Numbered from the stretch's first letter, positions 1 to 14,439 are shown. The stretch is 64,000 nucleotides of DNA from Brachypodius melanocephalos (GCA_013398615.1 VZSR01001459.1:4687439-4751438), one strand, 5' to 3'. Translations and numbers: made by a program. Notes: generated from the letters alone by a model not told the origin.

Positions 1-3000
1 TATTTATTTTTAAGGAGATATGCCCTAAGAGTATGATCTGCCTGTTGTACTCACAGGCTAGCAGGATCAGAAGTCATTATCTAAGGTGAGAAATAACTTA
101 CAGTGACATGCAAAGCTTGTGATGACATATTTTCCTTAACAGTCATTTGTGGCTTCATGTCAAATAGTTATTAAACAGCAGAAATACTTGTTTACATTGC
201 AGAGTGGCATGGAAGAGTTAATAATGGGAAATATTTTGAAACTGTATTTATTTTTCTCCTAACGTTCTCATTAGGAAATCTATTTCTGACATCAGCCTCT
301 GACAGAGCCTCACTTACAGTCTGATTAAAAGCCTGTTCACTATATCAATGAGAAGACTCACTGATTTCAAGGAAGTTTTGGCCTGAATTTCATTTTATCG
401 GCTTATGTAGCAAGGTATTCTGATATTTCTTTTGCTTTTATATTACACTTCAGGGATTTTTTTGTCCTGGATTATTCATTGTATCATATATATAACGCCT
501 GAAATTCCAAGTGCCTTGGGATACACATGTCAGAATGACTGGTATTTTCTCAGTATTTCTAGTTTGGTTAGGACATGGGAATGAGTTGCCATACACAGTG
601 GCATAATTAGAGTTCTCTTGTATGAGCAAACCTGGATCAAGCCCTACAAATGTTTTGATAGGGGCTTTGACCAAAATCTGTTTAGCTTGATGATGGAGCA
701 ATTTATATCTGATCAAGTCTTGGTGACTGGTGTTGGGATTTGATGTGGGATCCAGTGATGCACCAATCTTCCACATGCTGTAGTTTTCAAATCTCTTCCT
801 AATTACCCAAAACTTATTAGAAAAGCACCCCTAAAACAGCCACAAGGATCCCTTTCATTCAGCAGCTCAGAGACCCGTGCACGGATTACTCTGAGCTCTA
901 CTATTAGGATGAAGCTGGGTAGGTTGGGTTTATTTTTTTTTTTTTAAAGATGTAGGCAGAAGCATTTCTTGAGTGTCATAAGCCCAACTTCTCCTTTTGT
1001 GTGACACATCTGGGTTACGGTGAGCCGCCCCCAGGCAGACGGCTGGCAGTGGTTGTGTAACATTCCAACAGCAGCCCTGCACAAAGGAGCAAAGGAAGGA
1101 AAATACAGAGCAAGGAAAAGAAATCACTTAGGAATTAAAAACTAATGATGCAGGAGATAGGGAGGATGGAAGGGTGTTTATCATCCTGCAGTGGGTAGAG
1201 GAAATGCCACCCCTTGCTGCTTTTCTCAGCTAAAATGTTATTTTTGGCAGGGCTGAGGCAGCCAAGCAGAGGATGATGTGGGGGAGTCCTTGGCCTGAGC
1301 CTCCCAACCCTAAGGAAGGAAGCACACGGAGCTGCTGGCGAGCTGGCAGGGCTTGCTCAGGGCCACACACGCAGCCTGGTGCCCGCGGCGCTTGTAAAGG
1401 AAGCAGAAAGCAAATGCTGAATCTTCTATCTGAGATATTCCATACTCAGACCAGCAAGAGCAGAGAAATCACTGCTGTTGCCTTTGCCTTGCCCCTGGCA
1501 GCCTCAAGAACACTGTTGCACTGTGACACACTCGTGCCCTGGAAAAACATTCTGCCCTTTTCAGATTACATGAGCATTTACAGCCACTCCACACTGGCAA
1601 TTCCCTGTTCTCCAGACTTTTCCTCTCAGCCCGGAGTACCTCAGCACAACACTCTACAAAACCACTGCAGAAACCGGTTTTCACATATTTAAATACATAT
1701 AAAACAAAGTCATCAACCAATAGCTGTAATATGAACTGTGCATTCAAACAAGTGTATCTGCATTTGCATCTTTCTTTTGTCCATCTTCCCCCTGTGCTCT
1801 ACTCGTACCCACCCCAGGTGCCTTTGCAGGAGTGGAGGAAGCCAAGGAGCAAATGCAGGAACCCCTCACCTCTGTGGACAAGACAATGAAAAGCAATATC
1901 TATTTGCTGAGTGGTCCATGGAGCCACAAAATTTTGGATTACAGCAGCAGTGAACTGGCAGCTAGAGCTTTCCTCTTGTGAGAGTAAGTCACAGCCACAA
2001 GGGTGATTATTCACTGCTCAGAAATATCATCTCCTAATAACACATTCACTTTCTGTGCTTAGATTCCTTTTAATACTTTTGTCTTAGCAAAAAAAGAGCA
2101 TGAGTTAGTTTTCATTTTGAATAGTCTCCTTTGGTAGCTTTATTAAAATGCAAACTGAAGAATGATGAAGTGGACAAATGCTAAATAGAAATGGAAATGC
2201 CAGCTAGCTTTGAAGCACTTACAACTTCTGAGAAAGGCAGAATTATACAGCAAATTAATTCTGTAAGTTCATAAAATTTTCAGAAAGTAGAAAATACTTA
2301 TCTCATGGCTTCCTTAACTTGACCATCAAATCTTTGCTGTTGTTTAAAAACTCATGAGAAAGGAACAGTAGTTCAGTCTCAGCCAAAGACTGAGAAATGA
2401 AACTGCAGATGTTGATTAGCAATTCTCCCTAAGATCTCTCACAGCCCTCCTGCCTAGCCTTGTAACACCGTTGCTATTTTTAACTGATGGTTAAAGGATT
2501 AACACCAGAAGTCCTCTCCTGTTAGGGATATCAATGGAAGAACTATCATCAGATGACCTTGCTGAAGGACAGGTGATGAACAACATCAGACGAGCAAAGA
2601 AACCAACACAGCTCCCTTGGAGGGTGTGAGGATCTTCCTCATCTCTGCTGCAGGGGATGAAGTGACACTAGCAAAGTCTACAGGCACTAAAGCAAAACAG
2701 GGCAGTTTTCCTTTTGCCTCCCATTTTCCCCCACCAAAGGGGTTCTTCTCATCACCTGCTGCATGTTCTTCCAGGTACCAGCAACCAATACTCAGCACTC
2801 CACAAGAGACCACCACACGTGGGTAGGATCACTCAGGGAAAATGGAAACATTCACATGTCTGAGCTAAAAAATCAATTTCAATGCTGTAGGGCATCATCT
2901 CTATGAAATTATTCATGTTACTACTTTCCAGAGAGAAAAAATGCCTTTGAGTCTTCCTTGCTACTACAAAATACTTTAGATAAGCTGTAAGCACATAGAA

Positions 3001-4917
3001 AGTAAATGGTAAACTATTTCCCTTTATTTTCACTGATATTACAAAGCAAAATATTACCTATTTCAGTGCTGTGGTGACATTTTTTGGGTGGCTTCTCTCC
3101 AGAACAATAATTTTTGCTTTGGAGGGTGGGGGAAGCTTCTTTAGGTAAACAGAAAGGGGAAGATTTGGAGATGTGTTGTGGCTGGCTGGAGCCAAGACAT
3201 GATCATGTCACAGGACACTAAAAAAATAAAATCACAAACAAAAAAAGAAAAATATGAGGGCCCTTAAGGTGGTTGGATGTAGAGCTCACCTCCCCAGACA
3301 CATTTCTATCAGTGTTCATCATCTGCAGTGAATTTCCAATGCGGCTCTGAGGCTGCAATTGCCATATTTTCAATGACTTATTTTAATACAAATTGATCAT
3401 CCAAATGCTTTTTGTGGTATAAAAATTACAGCCAAGACTAAAGTGCCTTTTAATGATGCTCTGGTTTACAACTCTGAGACAGCCAGGAGACTGAGCTTTG
3501 GAAAGAATATCCAGAATCCATGGAAAATTTTCAGGCATGTCAGTGGAGATACAAGACTGACAATTTGGGTATAAGACATTTTTCTCTATAATTCCTACTA
3601 ATTTTTTTGAGTCTTTGGCATCTGAAAGCATATGAGGGTGTCAGTTGTTGGTAGAAATTCCTTAAAATATTTCTCAAGCTCTTTTGACCTCACCAATATC
3701 AAGTCACTAAAGAAAATTACATAAGAACGGGTAAAACTCGTGATTTTTTGCATCTCTTTTAATAGTGGTCTAAAGAGAGTTTAGACATAACCTCAGGAAT
3801 CAGCCACATGATCAGCATCTGCTATGGTCCTCTGGGCTGAAATCTGGAATTTGTGCCCCATCTTACTCCATAAATCCAAATAGGAAGCACTTGACTAATT
3901 CTGCTGAGCACTGGAGTTTTAAAACGTCCAGCTTTTTATTTTACCAAGCTGTTTGTTGGAAAAGACTAAGGAAAATTATTATATGGGAATCCTGCCTGCC
4001 TGAGTATGACCATTGCAGACAGGACCCCTTAGTGCAGTGGGTCTTTTTCTGTGAAGAATTAACCTTGTGGTTTCTTTAGTCCTTTCTCCTTTTTTCCCAT
4101 CTTTGATCATTCCTGTAAGCACTAGCCAGTGCTGACAGCAGGAATTTGTGTGACCACAGCTCTGCCTACCTTTCTTTCTAATGCGTCCTTCAGTTTTTCT
4201 TTTGGCTCTCCTTAGCTCCAGTTAATTCTGATCCTCCTCTCCTACTACTGGGAAATGATTTTGCCATATATTGCTTATCTCCTTTCATATTTTAATGAAA
4301 GGCATGAAAGAATGGCTGCAATTGTATCATGGCAGAAGGATTTGGTAGATGATGCCATTGTCTACAGACGCACTGGGTCTCTATAAATACAGAAAGTCTA
4401 CAATTATCATTAGAAGGTTTGTTAAAACTGAAAAGCAAGGGAATGCCAGTTTCCCATTAATGAAAATCTCTCACTTCCCCTGTTACCCTTGGTGCAAACT
4501 GGCAAGCTGTTCGCTATTCTGGGTATTGTTCCCTTACCTCCATCCTGTTTTTCCTCCTTTCCTCTCATTTCCATTCCTGTCAAAACCTGCAATGCCTTCA
4601 CCACCATGTTCCTCTCCTCATACCTCACAGAAGAAGATGTGGTTCATTAAGTGTAAGCATTTTTATTTGATCCAGATGCTTCATTTCTGTCCCATCTTAT
4701 TTCCTGAACGTATCCCAGTGACTGTGAGCACAGAATTAAATGTCTGGGAGCTCATGCATGCCAATCACAGCCAGGAACCCAACTTCCTTCTGCTTGGAGT
4801 GGAGCAGAGCAGTGGGGACCAGCTGTGCCAATCATCACCTTTTCCTCACAGCTGCACCCTGTCAGATGTGGACATGGCATCAGGATCTGGATTTGCACCC
4901 AAGTGATTCTTCATTTT
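1..4917. other. Non-coding stretch, no gene seen
   Basis: Unique-looking sequence of ordinary AT-leaning composition. The longest open frames are 1273-1692 (+, 139 codons) and 4349-4906 (+, 185 codons). Neither contains a domain, signal peptide or motif I recognise, and both are matched by open frames in other frames or on the other strand, which is what chance gives. Minor low-complexity items are a T13 run at 933-945 and an A-rich patch around 3219-3257. I see no RNA gene and no transposon end. Confidence 0.6.
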
Positions 4918-5035
4918 CATATATGTACGTGTATACGTGTATTTACACCCAATATTCATGCACACACATGCATGTATTCCCATGAATATATATTTATGCA
5001 TTTATAATTCTATATAAATATTAATTACATAAATA
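4918..5035. repeat. AT-rich low-complexity tract with alternating purine-pyrimidine runs
   Basis: The tract opens with alternating TATGTACGTGTATACGTGTA-like steps, continues through CACACACATGCATG, and ends in TATATATTTATGC-type AT sequence. It is not a clean microsatellite. It looks like a decayed TA/CA simple repeat with no coding potential. Confidence 0.6.
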
Positions 5036-5096
5036 TGATTGAAAAAATGGTACTAAATAGCAAAACCTGGCCATAAATCTTGGTGAAACTAGGCAA

Positions 5097-5165
5097 AGTT
5101 TAATTTAATAATTTCATTTAATTTTTTAAATTTTAATGTTTTATTTAATAATTTAATAATTTAGG
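5097..5165. repeat. TTTAATAA-rich low-complexity tract
   Basis: About 70 bases are almost entirely A and T, made of irregular repeats of TTTAATAA and TTTAATTT. This is simple sequence with no other structure. Confidence 0.7.
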
Positions 5166-5368
5166 TTCTTGAAAGCACTCCATTTCAGGATCAACCATTA
5201 TTTAATTGTTTTAATTGAATGAAACTGAGGCTTGTAAGGTGAAGTGCAGGATTTTGTACTATACAACAAACATCAGCGCCAAATTATTTGGACACTACCA
5301 GGCAATTTTTCCTGTTTTGAGCTAAGGAATACAGCAGAACAGGTCCACTCCCACAGTTTAACATGTGA

Positions 5369-5532
5369 AGACTTATTTCTAGAGAAATAAGACTTATTTC
5401 TAGAGAATATATATGACTTTTTTCTAGAGAATATATATGTTTATTCCATATATATTTATATATGTTATTCCAGAATATATATGTTTATATATTATATTCC
5501 AGAATATATATGTTTATTCCAGGCAATATATG
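5369..5532. repeat. Decayed AT-rich minisatellite, two interleaved motifs
   Basis: The first part carries three imperfect copies of GACTTATTTCTAGAGAA (from about 5370, 5391 and 5415). The second part carries about three copies of a motif close to TTCCAGAATATATATGTTTA. The first copy also contains a perfect 8-bp inverted repeat, CTTATTTC (5372-5379) and GAAATAAG (5384-5391), around a 4-base centre. The array has clearly accumulated substitutions and length changes. No function is visible. Confidence 0.75.
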
Positions 5533-7240
5533 TAAAATTATGCATATGTATGATTAAACCACATAATTCACATTCAGATTTAACTTTAATCTGAAATTTG
5601 AAAAATTGGGTACACAAACTCAAGCAAGATCTCTTCTGCAATTGCCAGTAGGACACCTACAAAGGAAAAGCTTTCTCACTATTTTTCCCAGCCCCATTGT
5701 GAGCCAGGAGTGAAGAAATGAGTAAATATACACAGTTGTCTGAACACCACCCGTGTGTGTAGAAATGCCCATTTTACCAGTGATCCAGGGAATGACTCAT
5801 TCCTGCCCTGCAGAGGCACAGCCAGATCAGAAACCCAACACGAGAGGCAGGAGTTGTTCTGTTGCTCTAAGCTCCTCTTCAGCCACAGGATGAGTACTGT
5901 AAGCCCACGGGGAGATGTTTTCCTTCAATCTCAGGCATCATTCAATATTGCAGTTTATCCACTTCTGAGGAACTGCCTGCTCTGTTCTGGGGCACTTGAC
6001 TGAGGCATGACCAGACTCCCAAAACAGAGTAACTTAATGTACAATTTTGGCGAGTCTGTGGTGGATTTCTTTCACAGAGGTTACGAAAATGTCTTTTCAC
6101 CTCTCATTTTCTAAGAGTAACTGGTTGTTACTGCATCTCAGAAGCTGAAGAGTAAAAGATTGTGTGTCAGGGTCCCCAGCACAGGGGGAATGACAAAACA
6201 GAACATGCACACAAACAGAGCCTGGAATTTATACTGAATATACATCAATAAAGGTTAAACATCTTCACATTAAAAACATGTAGTAATGCATTGTGGATGA
6301 TATAGGAATACCCCAGAAATTTTTTGCATCCAGTCTGGAGCCCCAGACAATTGATAATCATGTATTTAAAAATCTTCAGTTATTAATGCATGTATCTTTG
6401 GGGCAGTAATCACTCAGCTGGGGAAAATCTGCTCTGCCTATTGTTTTTTGCATCCTGTATTATAATTTAACATTCAGATGCCTAGGCATCAATTTAAGGA
6501 CAGAAGATTAGCTACCAGTTTTCAAAAATATTCCTCTAGCTCTTTGCATGCAAAGGTCACTGTGCTGCTCATTGTATCATCAGTTCTGAGGATGCCACAA
6601 CTGCTGAGAGAAGCAGAAGCCTCACTTGCAGTCTTTCAGACACAGAGCATTCAGACTATTGGGTTGAATTCCACATTATGCTTTTATTGATTTTTCCCTT
6701 TCATCTGAATTGGGATGATGGTCATCAGGGTTATCCAATAAATGCAATGTATTCACAAGCTGCTGTATGTCCAGAGTGAGGTAGAAAAGATAAAATTCAG
6801 AGAAGTAGTAGTAAAGGAATAGTTAGTAACTATATAAACGTAGATTTTTAGCCTAACATAAGTAGCTGATGGGTATTATAAAGTTGTTGGATTACTTTTC
6901 TTTGCAATATACCATATGCTTTAGATAATGTGAGTAACCTAGAGTCACATACAAATACAGCTATGAAGCACATTCAGCACTGCAGAGGTGAATGTCATTT
7001 GGGCATTGTTATGCATTTCATTTCTTCAGAAGCTTTGTTGCCCAAGGCCAGAAATGTTTAAATAGGTCAGGGATAACTGCCTTTATCACACTGCCTTTAG
7101 ATGCTCCTTTGTATGACAACACTTGTTCCCCTTTGGCCATCAATTTTTCCCAACTTTCCCTTCAATAATCACTTGAATTATCTCATAGAGATGTGATGCC
7201 ATCTCAGTAAAGTACTGTCACAGGAGAAGAGCTGTAGAGA
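5533..7240. other. Non-coding stretch, no gene seen
   Basis: Ordinary single-copy-looking sequence. The longest open frame is 5755-6003 (+, 82 codons), unrecognised. There is no repeat or RNA signature. Confidence 0.6.
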
Positions 7241-7312
7241 CAGCAGAATGACAGAATTAAAGAATGTCCTGAGTCAGAGGGATTAACAAGGATCCGTGGA
7301 ATCAACCACCAC
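7241..7312 (-). mobile_element. CR1 retrotransposon 3'-end scrap (antisense), decayed
   Basis: The plus strand reads CAGAATGACAGAATTAAAGAATGTCCTGAGTC and continues with an AACAAGGATC-type block. This resembles the reverse complement of the CR1 3' terminus in families whose tail reads AGAATxxCCTGAGTTGGAAGGGACCCACAAGGATC. Only about 70 bases can be matched and they are diverged, so it is either a severely 5'-truncated or an old eroded copy. The matching consensus is recalled, not searched. It could be a chance match, though the order of the sub-blocks is right. Confidence 0.5.
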
Positions 7313-10300
7313 TAGATGAAACTCAGAATCAACCAGAGTTAGGTTGGAGATGGGAAGAATTGCTTTGCCAAAAACCAGGATGCTCTGGAGTCGAGCTGCA
7401 GGAGGGGTTTCTGCTGTAGGAGATGTCCTGGGTTTCCACTGGGCTTGTTCTTGGATGTGGTATGGATGGCACTTGTGAGGTCCAAGTGCTGCCTGTAAAT
7501 ATTACAGTACAATATACAGAACATCCACTGCCAGACAAAAATGGAAGGATCTAATTTCTGGAAAGAGGGAGGGCCCAAAAGGCACATTAGGGAAATAGAA
7601 ATGAAAATTAAATCCTTTTTGTAAAGCTTGGATCTGAACACGGGTGAAATTAAATCAAACCAAAACCAAGCATTGGAGAAATCAGAGCAACCTCCATCTC
7701 TGTCTGTTTTCTCCCTGGCTTCACAGGTGTCCAAGCATGGCTGGTTTGAAGAGCAGCACACATCCAGACTGACAATATGAACAGGCAAGGGGGTTGAAGG
7801 CCAAGGTGGGTTCTTTGGTCTGTGGGGGATGCAGGGATGCCTGGGGCAGCACATGGGATCATAGAAGATCAAATTGCAACAGAGGAGTGCAGAGGAGGCC
7901 ACAGCAAACACCAGGGCTCAAGGGTTCTCTGATTTCCTCCAGCACTGCCTTCAGGCACAGTCACTGCCACTCCCACCATCTAACCTCACAAACTATCTTC
8001 TTACTGCTCCATTAAAAGAGTTTTTAAACCCCAGTGGTGAGGTCTGCAGTGTAACAGTGGAAAAGTATCACCTCCATCCTTCCTCCTTCCCTAGGATGCA
8101 CGAGAGGCCTGAACTCTTGGGAATGCTGCCTTTCCTAAAGCTTTCATTTCATTACCTGACTTGGCCAAATCCAAATGTGTGCTTTCCTTCTAAATGACCT
8201 TTTCAGTTCCGGTAGTTCATCACAAATTTAAACACACAATTCTGGAAACAATTTTGTTTAATAGTGCTCCTGATAACTTTGTTTGATGGTGGAAGAGTCA
8301 AAGTCGTGCACAGCAAATACTCATTTCTGCAGTCAGTTTTGCAGGAGCTTGGGATACCAGATGCAAACACCACCTTTGCAAATACAACTGAGCTTTTACA
8401 GAATCTTTGTAAATATGTGTGGAATTGTCCAGAAGTGTTCTGTACAGGTCCTTCTTCCACTGGAAACCCCCTTTTTTCTCAAGACCCCAGGTGTCTCCTC
8501 TCAGCTTGTAAACACTAAGGCTTGTGCCAGATGGATATGGGACTCTTGGAGCTTCTCAGTCCTCTATTTTTGTGTAATTAGAAATAATAAATAATTTGTT
8601 GGTGCTTTGCCATTCCTTTCCTGTCACACCATCATGCACAGCACATCAGTTGTAAAGTTAGAGAGTAGTTCTTTTCATTAAACATAAATAATTTTATTGA
8701 CTCTCTAGTTAATATCCCCCTAAAATCTTGGGCTTCTGTGATCACAACTGGCATCTTCAGGTGGTACAACGTGCAGTCCAGTGGTTTGACTTCCTCAGAA
8801 AGGTTTATCTTGCTCATAGGTACTACCAGCTTGTTGATCTGAGACTTAAAATAGAGCTGTCAATACCACTTTTCTTGGAAGAATGCAATGCTGTTAAGCT
8901 GTTATTCTGTATGAAAAGCATAGAGCTTCCAAAGAAAACATTCTGCTTAATGTGGAAAAAAATAACACAGGAGCTATGGAATCAACAAACAGACTTCTCT
9001 TGCTTTGGCCTGGGTTCCTGCTGTGAGCTAGCCTGAGGGAAGCAATGGTGTCCCAACAAGCAATGGAACAATTGTTATCCACCCTTGCTCTCCTCAAGCA
9101 AAGATGATTTTCTCTGAATTTTTTTAATACAAACAGCAATACTTACTGAATGGATATTGAAGATGTTTTCCTGCCCTGCAACCCCTGAGGCTGGGTATCA
9201 GTTCTCTAAGGAAGAAAGAGCCTTGCTTGGCTGTGAGTTCACCTCCTTTAGGGACTGCAAGTGGTGTCTGCCAGAGAGCAGATGAGCAGCAAGACATGCA
9301 TTGACCTCAGGGAGCTGCAGCAGGGCCATGGCTTTGGGGCAGTTTCCATGCACTCACTGCAGCCCCACTTGCACCTACAGGTGCTATTGTCACCCCACAT
9401 GTGTCCCAGGTTCCTGCTCCTGAGTGCACAGAGGTACAGAACTGGCACTGGGCAGTGTCTCCCCACAGCTCTTCCTGGCAGCTCTGTCTTCCCATTAGTC
9501 TCAGTCAATTACTTAAAAGATTCAAAAAGGTCTTCTTTGCATCAGCAGGCTGGACTGGGAGCACTTTGCATGAAATGGAGGTGTCAGCCCAAAAGCAGTG
9601 TGCAGAGGTGCACTGAGCAGGAACCAGCAGCTCACTCTGCTGCTGTATCAAACAAAGGCACCCGGGTGTTTCAGAGAGATAATTGCAAACCAGCTTTTTG
9701 GGCTGAGGCATTAAATCCAGGCACAGCTGCCCCCCTACCAGCTTGTGACTTGGTTTATATTTCTATGAGCTGTCCAATGGTTATTAAACTTAGTGCATTT
9801 GCTATTCAACACAGCATATTGTGCTATAATATGTCACAAGAGTACTGGAAGAAGAATATCCTCTGGTAGTGTGAAAAAGGGATGAGCTTCCTGGGCTCTC
9901 TGCAGCACCATGCATGCACAGGTGAGGAGCCAGGGGTGGTGGCATGAGCCCCTCCCTCACTGTCTGCCTGGGCTGGTGATCATCATTCTGCATGGCATGG
10001 CTGGGTCAGGGCAGCCAAAACAGGGAAGTTATTTGCAGAGTGAACCATACCAGGAGCACTTGCTCCCTAGAACAGAAGCCTGGAATGGAGTTAGTGATGG
10101 AAGGCTTTGCAATTGTGCAAGCACTGAAGAAAATGATGGAAACCCACCACAGCTCTTTGAAAGCTTGCAGTAACATAGAAGGAGGGACAGGGCACTGTAC
10201 TGAGCATAATATCTAGAAACCTTGACCTGGGAGATAAGGATGTTGACTTTGCTGATTGGCAATTTTTTCAAGAAGAACAGTGAAAGAGGAGATTGTGATT

Positions 10301-13300
10301 GCTAAGTAAAATCTGCTCTTTCCAGAAAGTTCTATTCATCTGCTATTTATGTGGTTTTTAGCATTATTGTCTCATGTTTTGCTCTTGGAATAGATTGTTC
10401 TTTCAAACATGCTGAATCCCACTCCAGCATCCCAGGCCACAGCCTGCCATGTGAGAGGTATTTTAAACACCTAAGCTTGGACAAATAGACTTGTCCTTGC
10501 TCACCCAGATCCTGTGCATGACAGATTTTTGGATTTTTCTGAAAATGAAAAGGTCTCAGTGTAAGTACCTTGTCTCAGGGAACCTCAGCATATGGTGGTC
10601 CTGGCACTGCACCACGTACCAGGCGCCCTCTTGCCCACGTCTGAATGAATGACTAACATTTGCCTTAAATTTTCTATGCTAATGGCAGCAGCAACAGTGA
10701 AGATTGTTTAAAGTTCCATATTTTGTAGCTGTCTAGAGGGTTTTTGATGAATCATTGAAGTGAAGATCTTTGTGTAAGATCATTGCTAAGTTATGCACAT
10801 CTTAGCTCTCCCCAGCAAGTCTCTGGCATTTCTGCTGAACAAACTCAATTGTTAAGGTGATATGCAGCCTCACAGGCTCGTTGAGCATCCCTACCCCCAA
10901 ACCCAGCCCCAGAAGTCTGAAAATCTTCCATCTGATTGTTTTTAAGTGGGCTAATGCCTCGTGTAACAAGCTTTCTCTTGCATATTGCAGTTCTGTTGAA
11001 CACTTCATCTGGCACTTCACATTGTTGTCTTCAGTTTGTCAGATTTTTTTCTCATCTTTGCTTTTCTAGGAATTTGAACCATTGAGATTTCTGCATGGGT
11101 GCAGGAATGTGTTGCCTTTACACACAGTGATGGTAATCTTTTCATGTCAATGTGGAAATAGACTGTCTACATTTCAAATTCAGAATTAATTTTCATTGCT
11201 TGAACGTTCCTGTACAGATCTCCTCTGTAACAAATCAGCTTTGCCACCAATTTTGTGTCTGACTAGGATGTTTATTTCAGTGCCTTGCTTTGCTCAGTCC
11301 TTCTGTCACAGCAATATCTTCAGTGCCCTCCTTACATGGCCCTCCTCAGTTGTTACTCAGCCACCAGAGAATCACTGGGATTTTTCTTGGAGGAAACATG
11401 GACCAATGCACTTGATTTTCACAGGGTCACTAGAATGAGATCATGGTAACTGGGATGTCACTAAAAAATATATTCAAGAGTTTGATCAAAAGGTGGGACA
11501 ATATCCCTTTGTATGCTAAAAATTGCTGACTTCAAAAGATATTTTGTAAGCTTTAATGAATTTGTGAAAGTTGGGTACCTTTGGCAAGGAAGAGGTATAT
11601 AACTTTCTACATAGCATTAAATGCTCAATTTTAAAACCTTACACACAAATTATTTTGGTAAACTCCCCCATAAACCCCTGAAACAACCAGGGCTTTTGAA
11701 AACCAGGCTCAGTATGGCACTGGGCACAGGTGTTGAAACTGTTGCTTAATACTGCTTTTCCATGTGCTGTAAATAATAGAGACAGATACCAGAGGACAGG
11801 AAATCGATTGGACATAGAAGGATGAAAAGTTGAAACATTTTCACTGCAGATAGTAGAAAGCTGAAGACATGCTTGGTCTAAAGTGCTGTGCTTTAGAACA
11901 GATAAACTTTTTCTTAACTCAAAACTGCCCATAACAACAGACACAGCACAGGGATCTTCTCTCCCACATATCCTTCACTGCCATCCATCATCATTTAGAA
12001 TAGAGAAGATTAAAGTTTCCACTAGACATTTTTGTTTAATTGGTCTTATTGTTTTGGTCACTTGATGAGAGCTAAAGCAACACACGAGCTTATCCAAAGA
12101 TTCCCTGTCCACCAGAGGAGTGTGACATCCATCCAGATAAGGGAGACGGATCTCACGCTCCTCCAAAAAAGTGAATCTATGGGGATTGGGAATAAAACAG
12201 TTGCTCCTTGGTGAATAGCTGTTTTAATGCAGAGAATCAACCAGCATTTATTTAGAAGGTCAAAAGTCTCTTTGTGAGACTGCTGTGGCAGAGACAGTTC
12301 TCACCATTTTTTTGCCATTAAAATTCAATTTCTTATCTGTCAATAAAATGCACTTCTGTTCCCAAACTAACTGCCCCCAGAAGTTATGTGAACCTACCTG
12401 TTCCACACATTAATTTGTGCCCACCTTGGGTGTCTGTGAAGCATTTGGGGAAGGCAGAATATCAGGGCTCAGCCAGCAAGCAGCAGTGTCTGAGCTGTGG
12501 GTGTTCAGCTGCCTTCCTGGGAGGGACAGAAGGGAGCAGAGCCAGAGCTCCTGTCCATGTCACATCAGTGGGATGCTGTCCTTAGGCTGGACCCTACATG
12601 AGCCAAAGACAGCACTTCACACAGGAGTATTCTGAGAGAATATTTCTGTTTTGCTCCTTACAGGTTCACTGAGGATAATGGAGTTCAGCTCAAAGGACAG
12701 GAGATGTTGAACTCATTTGCTATCCTAAGCAGGGTGTCCCCAAACTCTCCTGGCCTGCCCTTGGAGCAGTTACCCATTCTCAGGCCACATGCAGTTTTGG
12801 TCTAAAAGCCCCTCTAGGTTTTGGTGCAGCCAATCCAGGCCATATCTAAGTATTTTCCCATCAGGATTTTTTGAACAATGACTCCCAGGCAAAGCATCTA
12901 TAAAAGATAACGGGTAGCTTTCAGATTGGGCATGTCTCATATGTACCTGATCTATCTGTCTGATACTCTTTTATGCATGCCAAACTGCATGCTAAAGAGC
13001 TTCTTTGGGAAGTTTCTGTAAGCAGTGGGACTGTGAGCAGCTCATCTTTCCCAGCAGGCTGGAAAGCCTTGGTATGTGTCTTGCTTCAAATAAAAATTAT
13101 AACACAGAGTGTGACAGGCAGTCTGTGTGGTCTGCTCTACCATATGTCTCCTCTGCCTTGTGCTATCAGTAGGCAGCAGGAACCTTCAGAAAGGTGAAGA
13201 AGCAAACCCTCCATCTTCTGTCCTCCAGGAGTGTCCAGGAGCTCAATCTCTCTGCAGTACAACATGTACTGAGAGGAGCTGTGGGATCTGTTCACCACCA

Positions 13301-14439
13301 AGAGCCATCCTGGAGGAGACACCCCTGAGTCGAGACAGCACCACTGTGCCCTTCTCTCACAGCTGGGAGGGAGGTGACTGCAGTTCCCCTCTCTGGAGGA
13401 AGAGATGCAATCCTTCCTCCTACTGAGCATCAGTAGAGCTCTACAAGGAAGGTACTGGATGCACTGCTTTGGCTTTCTTTGACCTCATCCTACCTGATCA
13501 TTTAAACTAACCTGCTGATGAAATGTAAGATGGTCTGACAGATGGGCAACTGGAAGTTATTTTTAAATATACTTTGGGGTATGAAATACACTGAAACTAA
13601 ATATGATAACTGCTAGTGTGTCAAATCTGCTTCTTCTGTGAGGGAAAAGAAGAAATAACATGGCAAGACTAAATTTCTGTTCAAATTTCCAGAACAGTTA
13701 GGATAACTGTTTTCAGTGGGCAGTGACCATGTAAGTGACACGGGTAGTTTGAGGAAGAACATGTGGATGAGGAAAAGGATCTGACAAGGGACAGTTGTCA
13801 CACAAGGACACAGATGGCACTTTTAATGTCTACAGTGATTTCTACAAGCAAATGCATCGTCACTCAGAGTGTAACCCAACCAACCATATGAGAAGCCAGA
13901 GTATGCAAACATACAGATTGCAGGGCTTTTGGGGTTTTCCAGCTCTGCTGTTTGTCATCTGGGAGATGCTTTTAACCATTTGCCTGCTGGTGGCCAATAG
14001 GATTCCTTGACAAGAGGATTTTCTGCGACCTAAGGGCCAGCACAGAGTGCTGCCAGGGCCTTGTCCAACAAATATGCCTTTCCATACTCAATTGCTCATC
14101 TTTCCTGTGTTGCACACTTTCTGGGGAACACATCGTCACTAGTGAGATGTTCACATACAAATCCTCTAGATGAAAAGGACAGTTTGGGTGGGTAGAATGG
14201 TAATTTGTCTCTGCTGGGAATAGTAAAAGCAACATTTGGCACCTGGGTGTTTGTCCTTGTTTTCTTTTCAAAGAATTCTGTCCTTCCAAGTACCTTGCCT
14301 TGTTTGTTTTTTCACTGTCTGAAAAATGGAGCTCCATGAAATGATGCATATCAGACACCAGGAACAGAGCAAATAGATGCCCTCCAAGCTTGGAGCAGGT
14401 ATAACCAAGACTTCCTGAGTGACTGCTGCATTCATCCAG
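7313..14439. other. Non-coding stretch, no defensible gene
   Basis: Long open frames occur at 7339-7911 (-, 190 codons), 9261-9869 (+, 202 codons) and 13972-14358 (-, 128 codons). None shows a recognisable domain, and each is overlapped by other open frames of similar length. The 8264-8518 (+, 84 codons) frame has a fairly protein-like composition but I cannot tie it to a family. I see no tRNA, rRNA or transposon ends. Confidence 0.55.

Noticed and set aside
7339..7911. 190-codon open frame (-)
   Set aside because: It lies just past a CR1 scrap, but its translation does not match CR1 proteins and shows no domain. Chance is sufficient.
8264..8518. 84-codon frame (+) with protein-like composition, considered as an exon
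   Set aside because: No family is recognised, and a minus-strand frame of equal length covers the same bases. Splice sites cannot be judged without an alignment.
9261..9869. 202-codon open frame (+)
   Set aside because: The composition is unlike a folded protein, several long frames overlap it on both strands, and no family is recognised.
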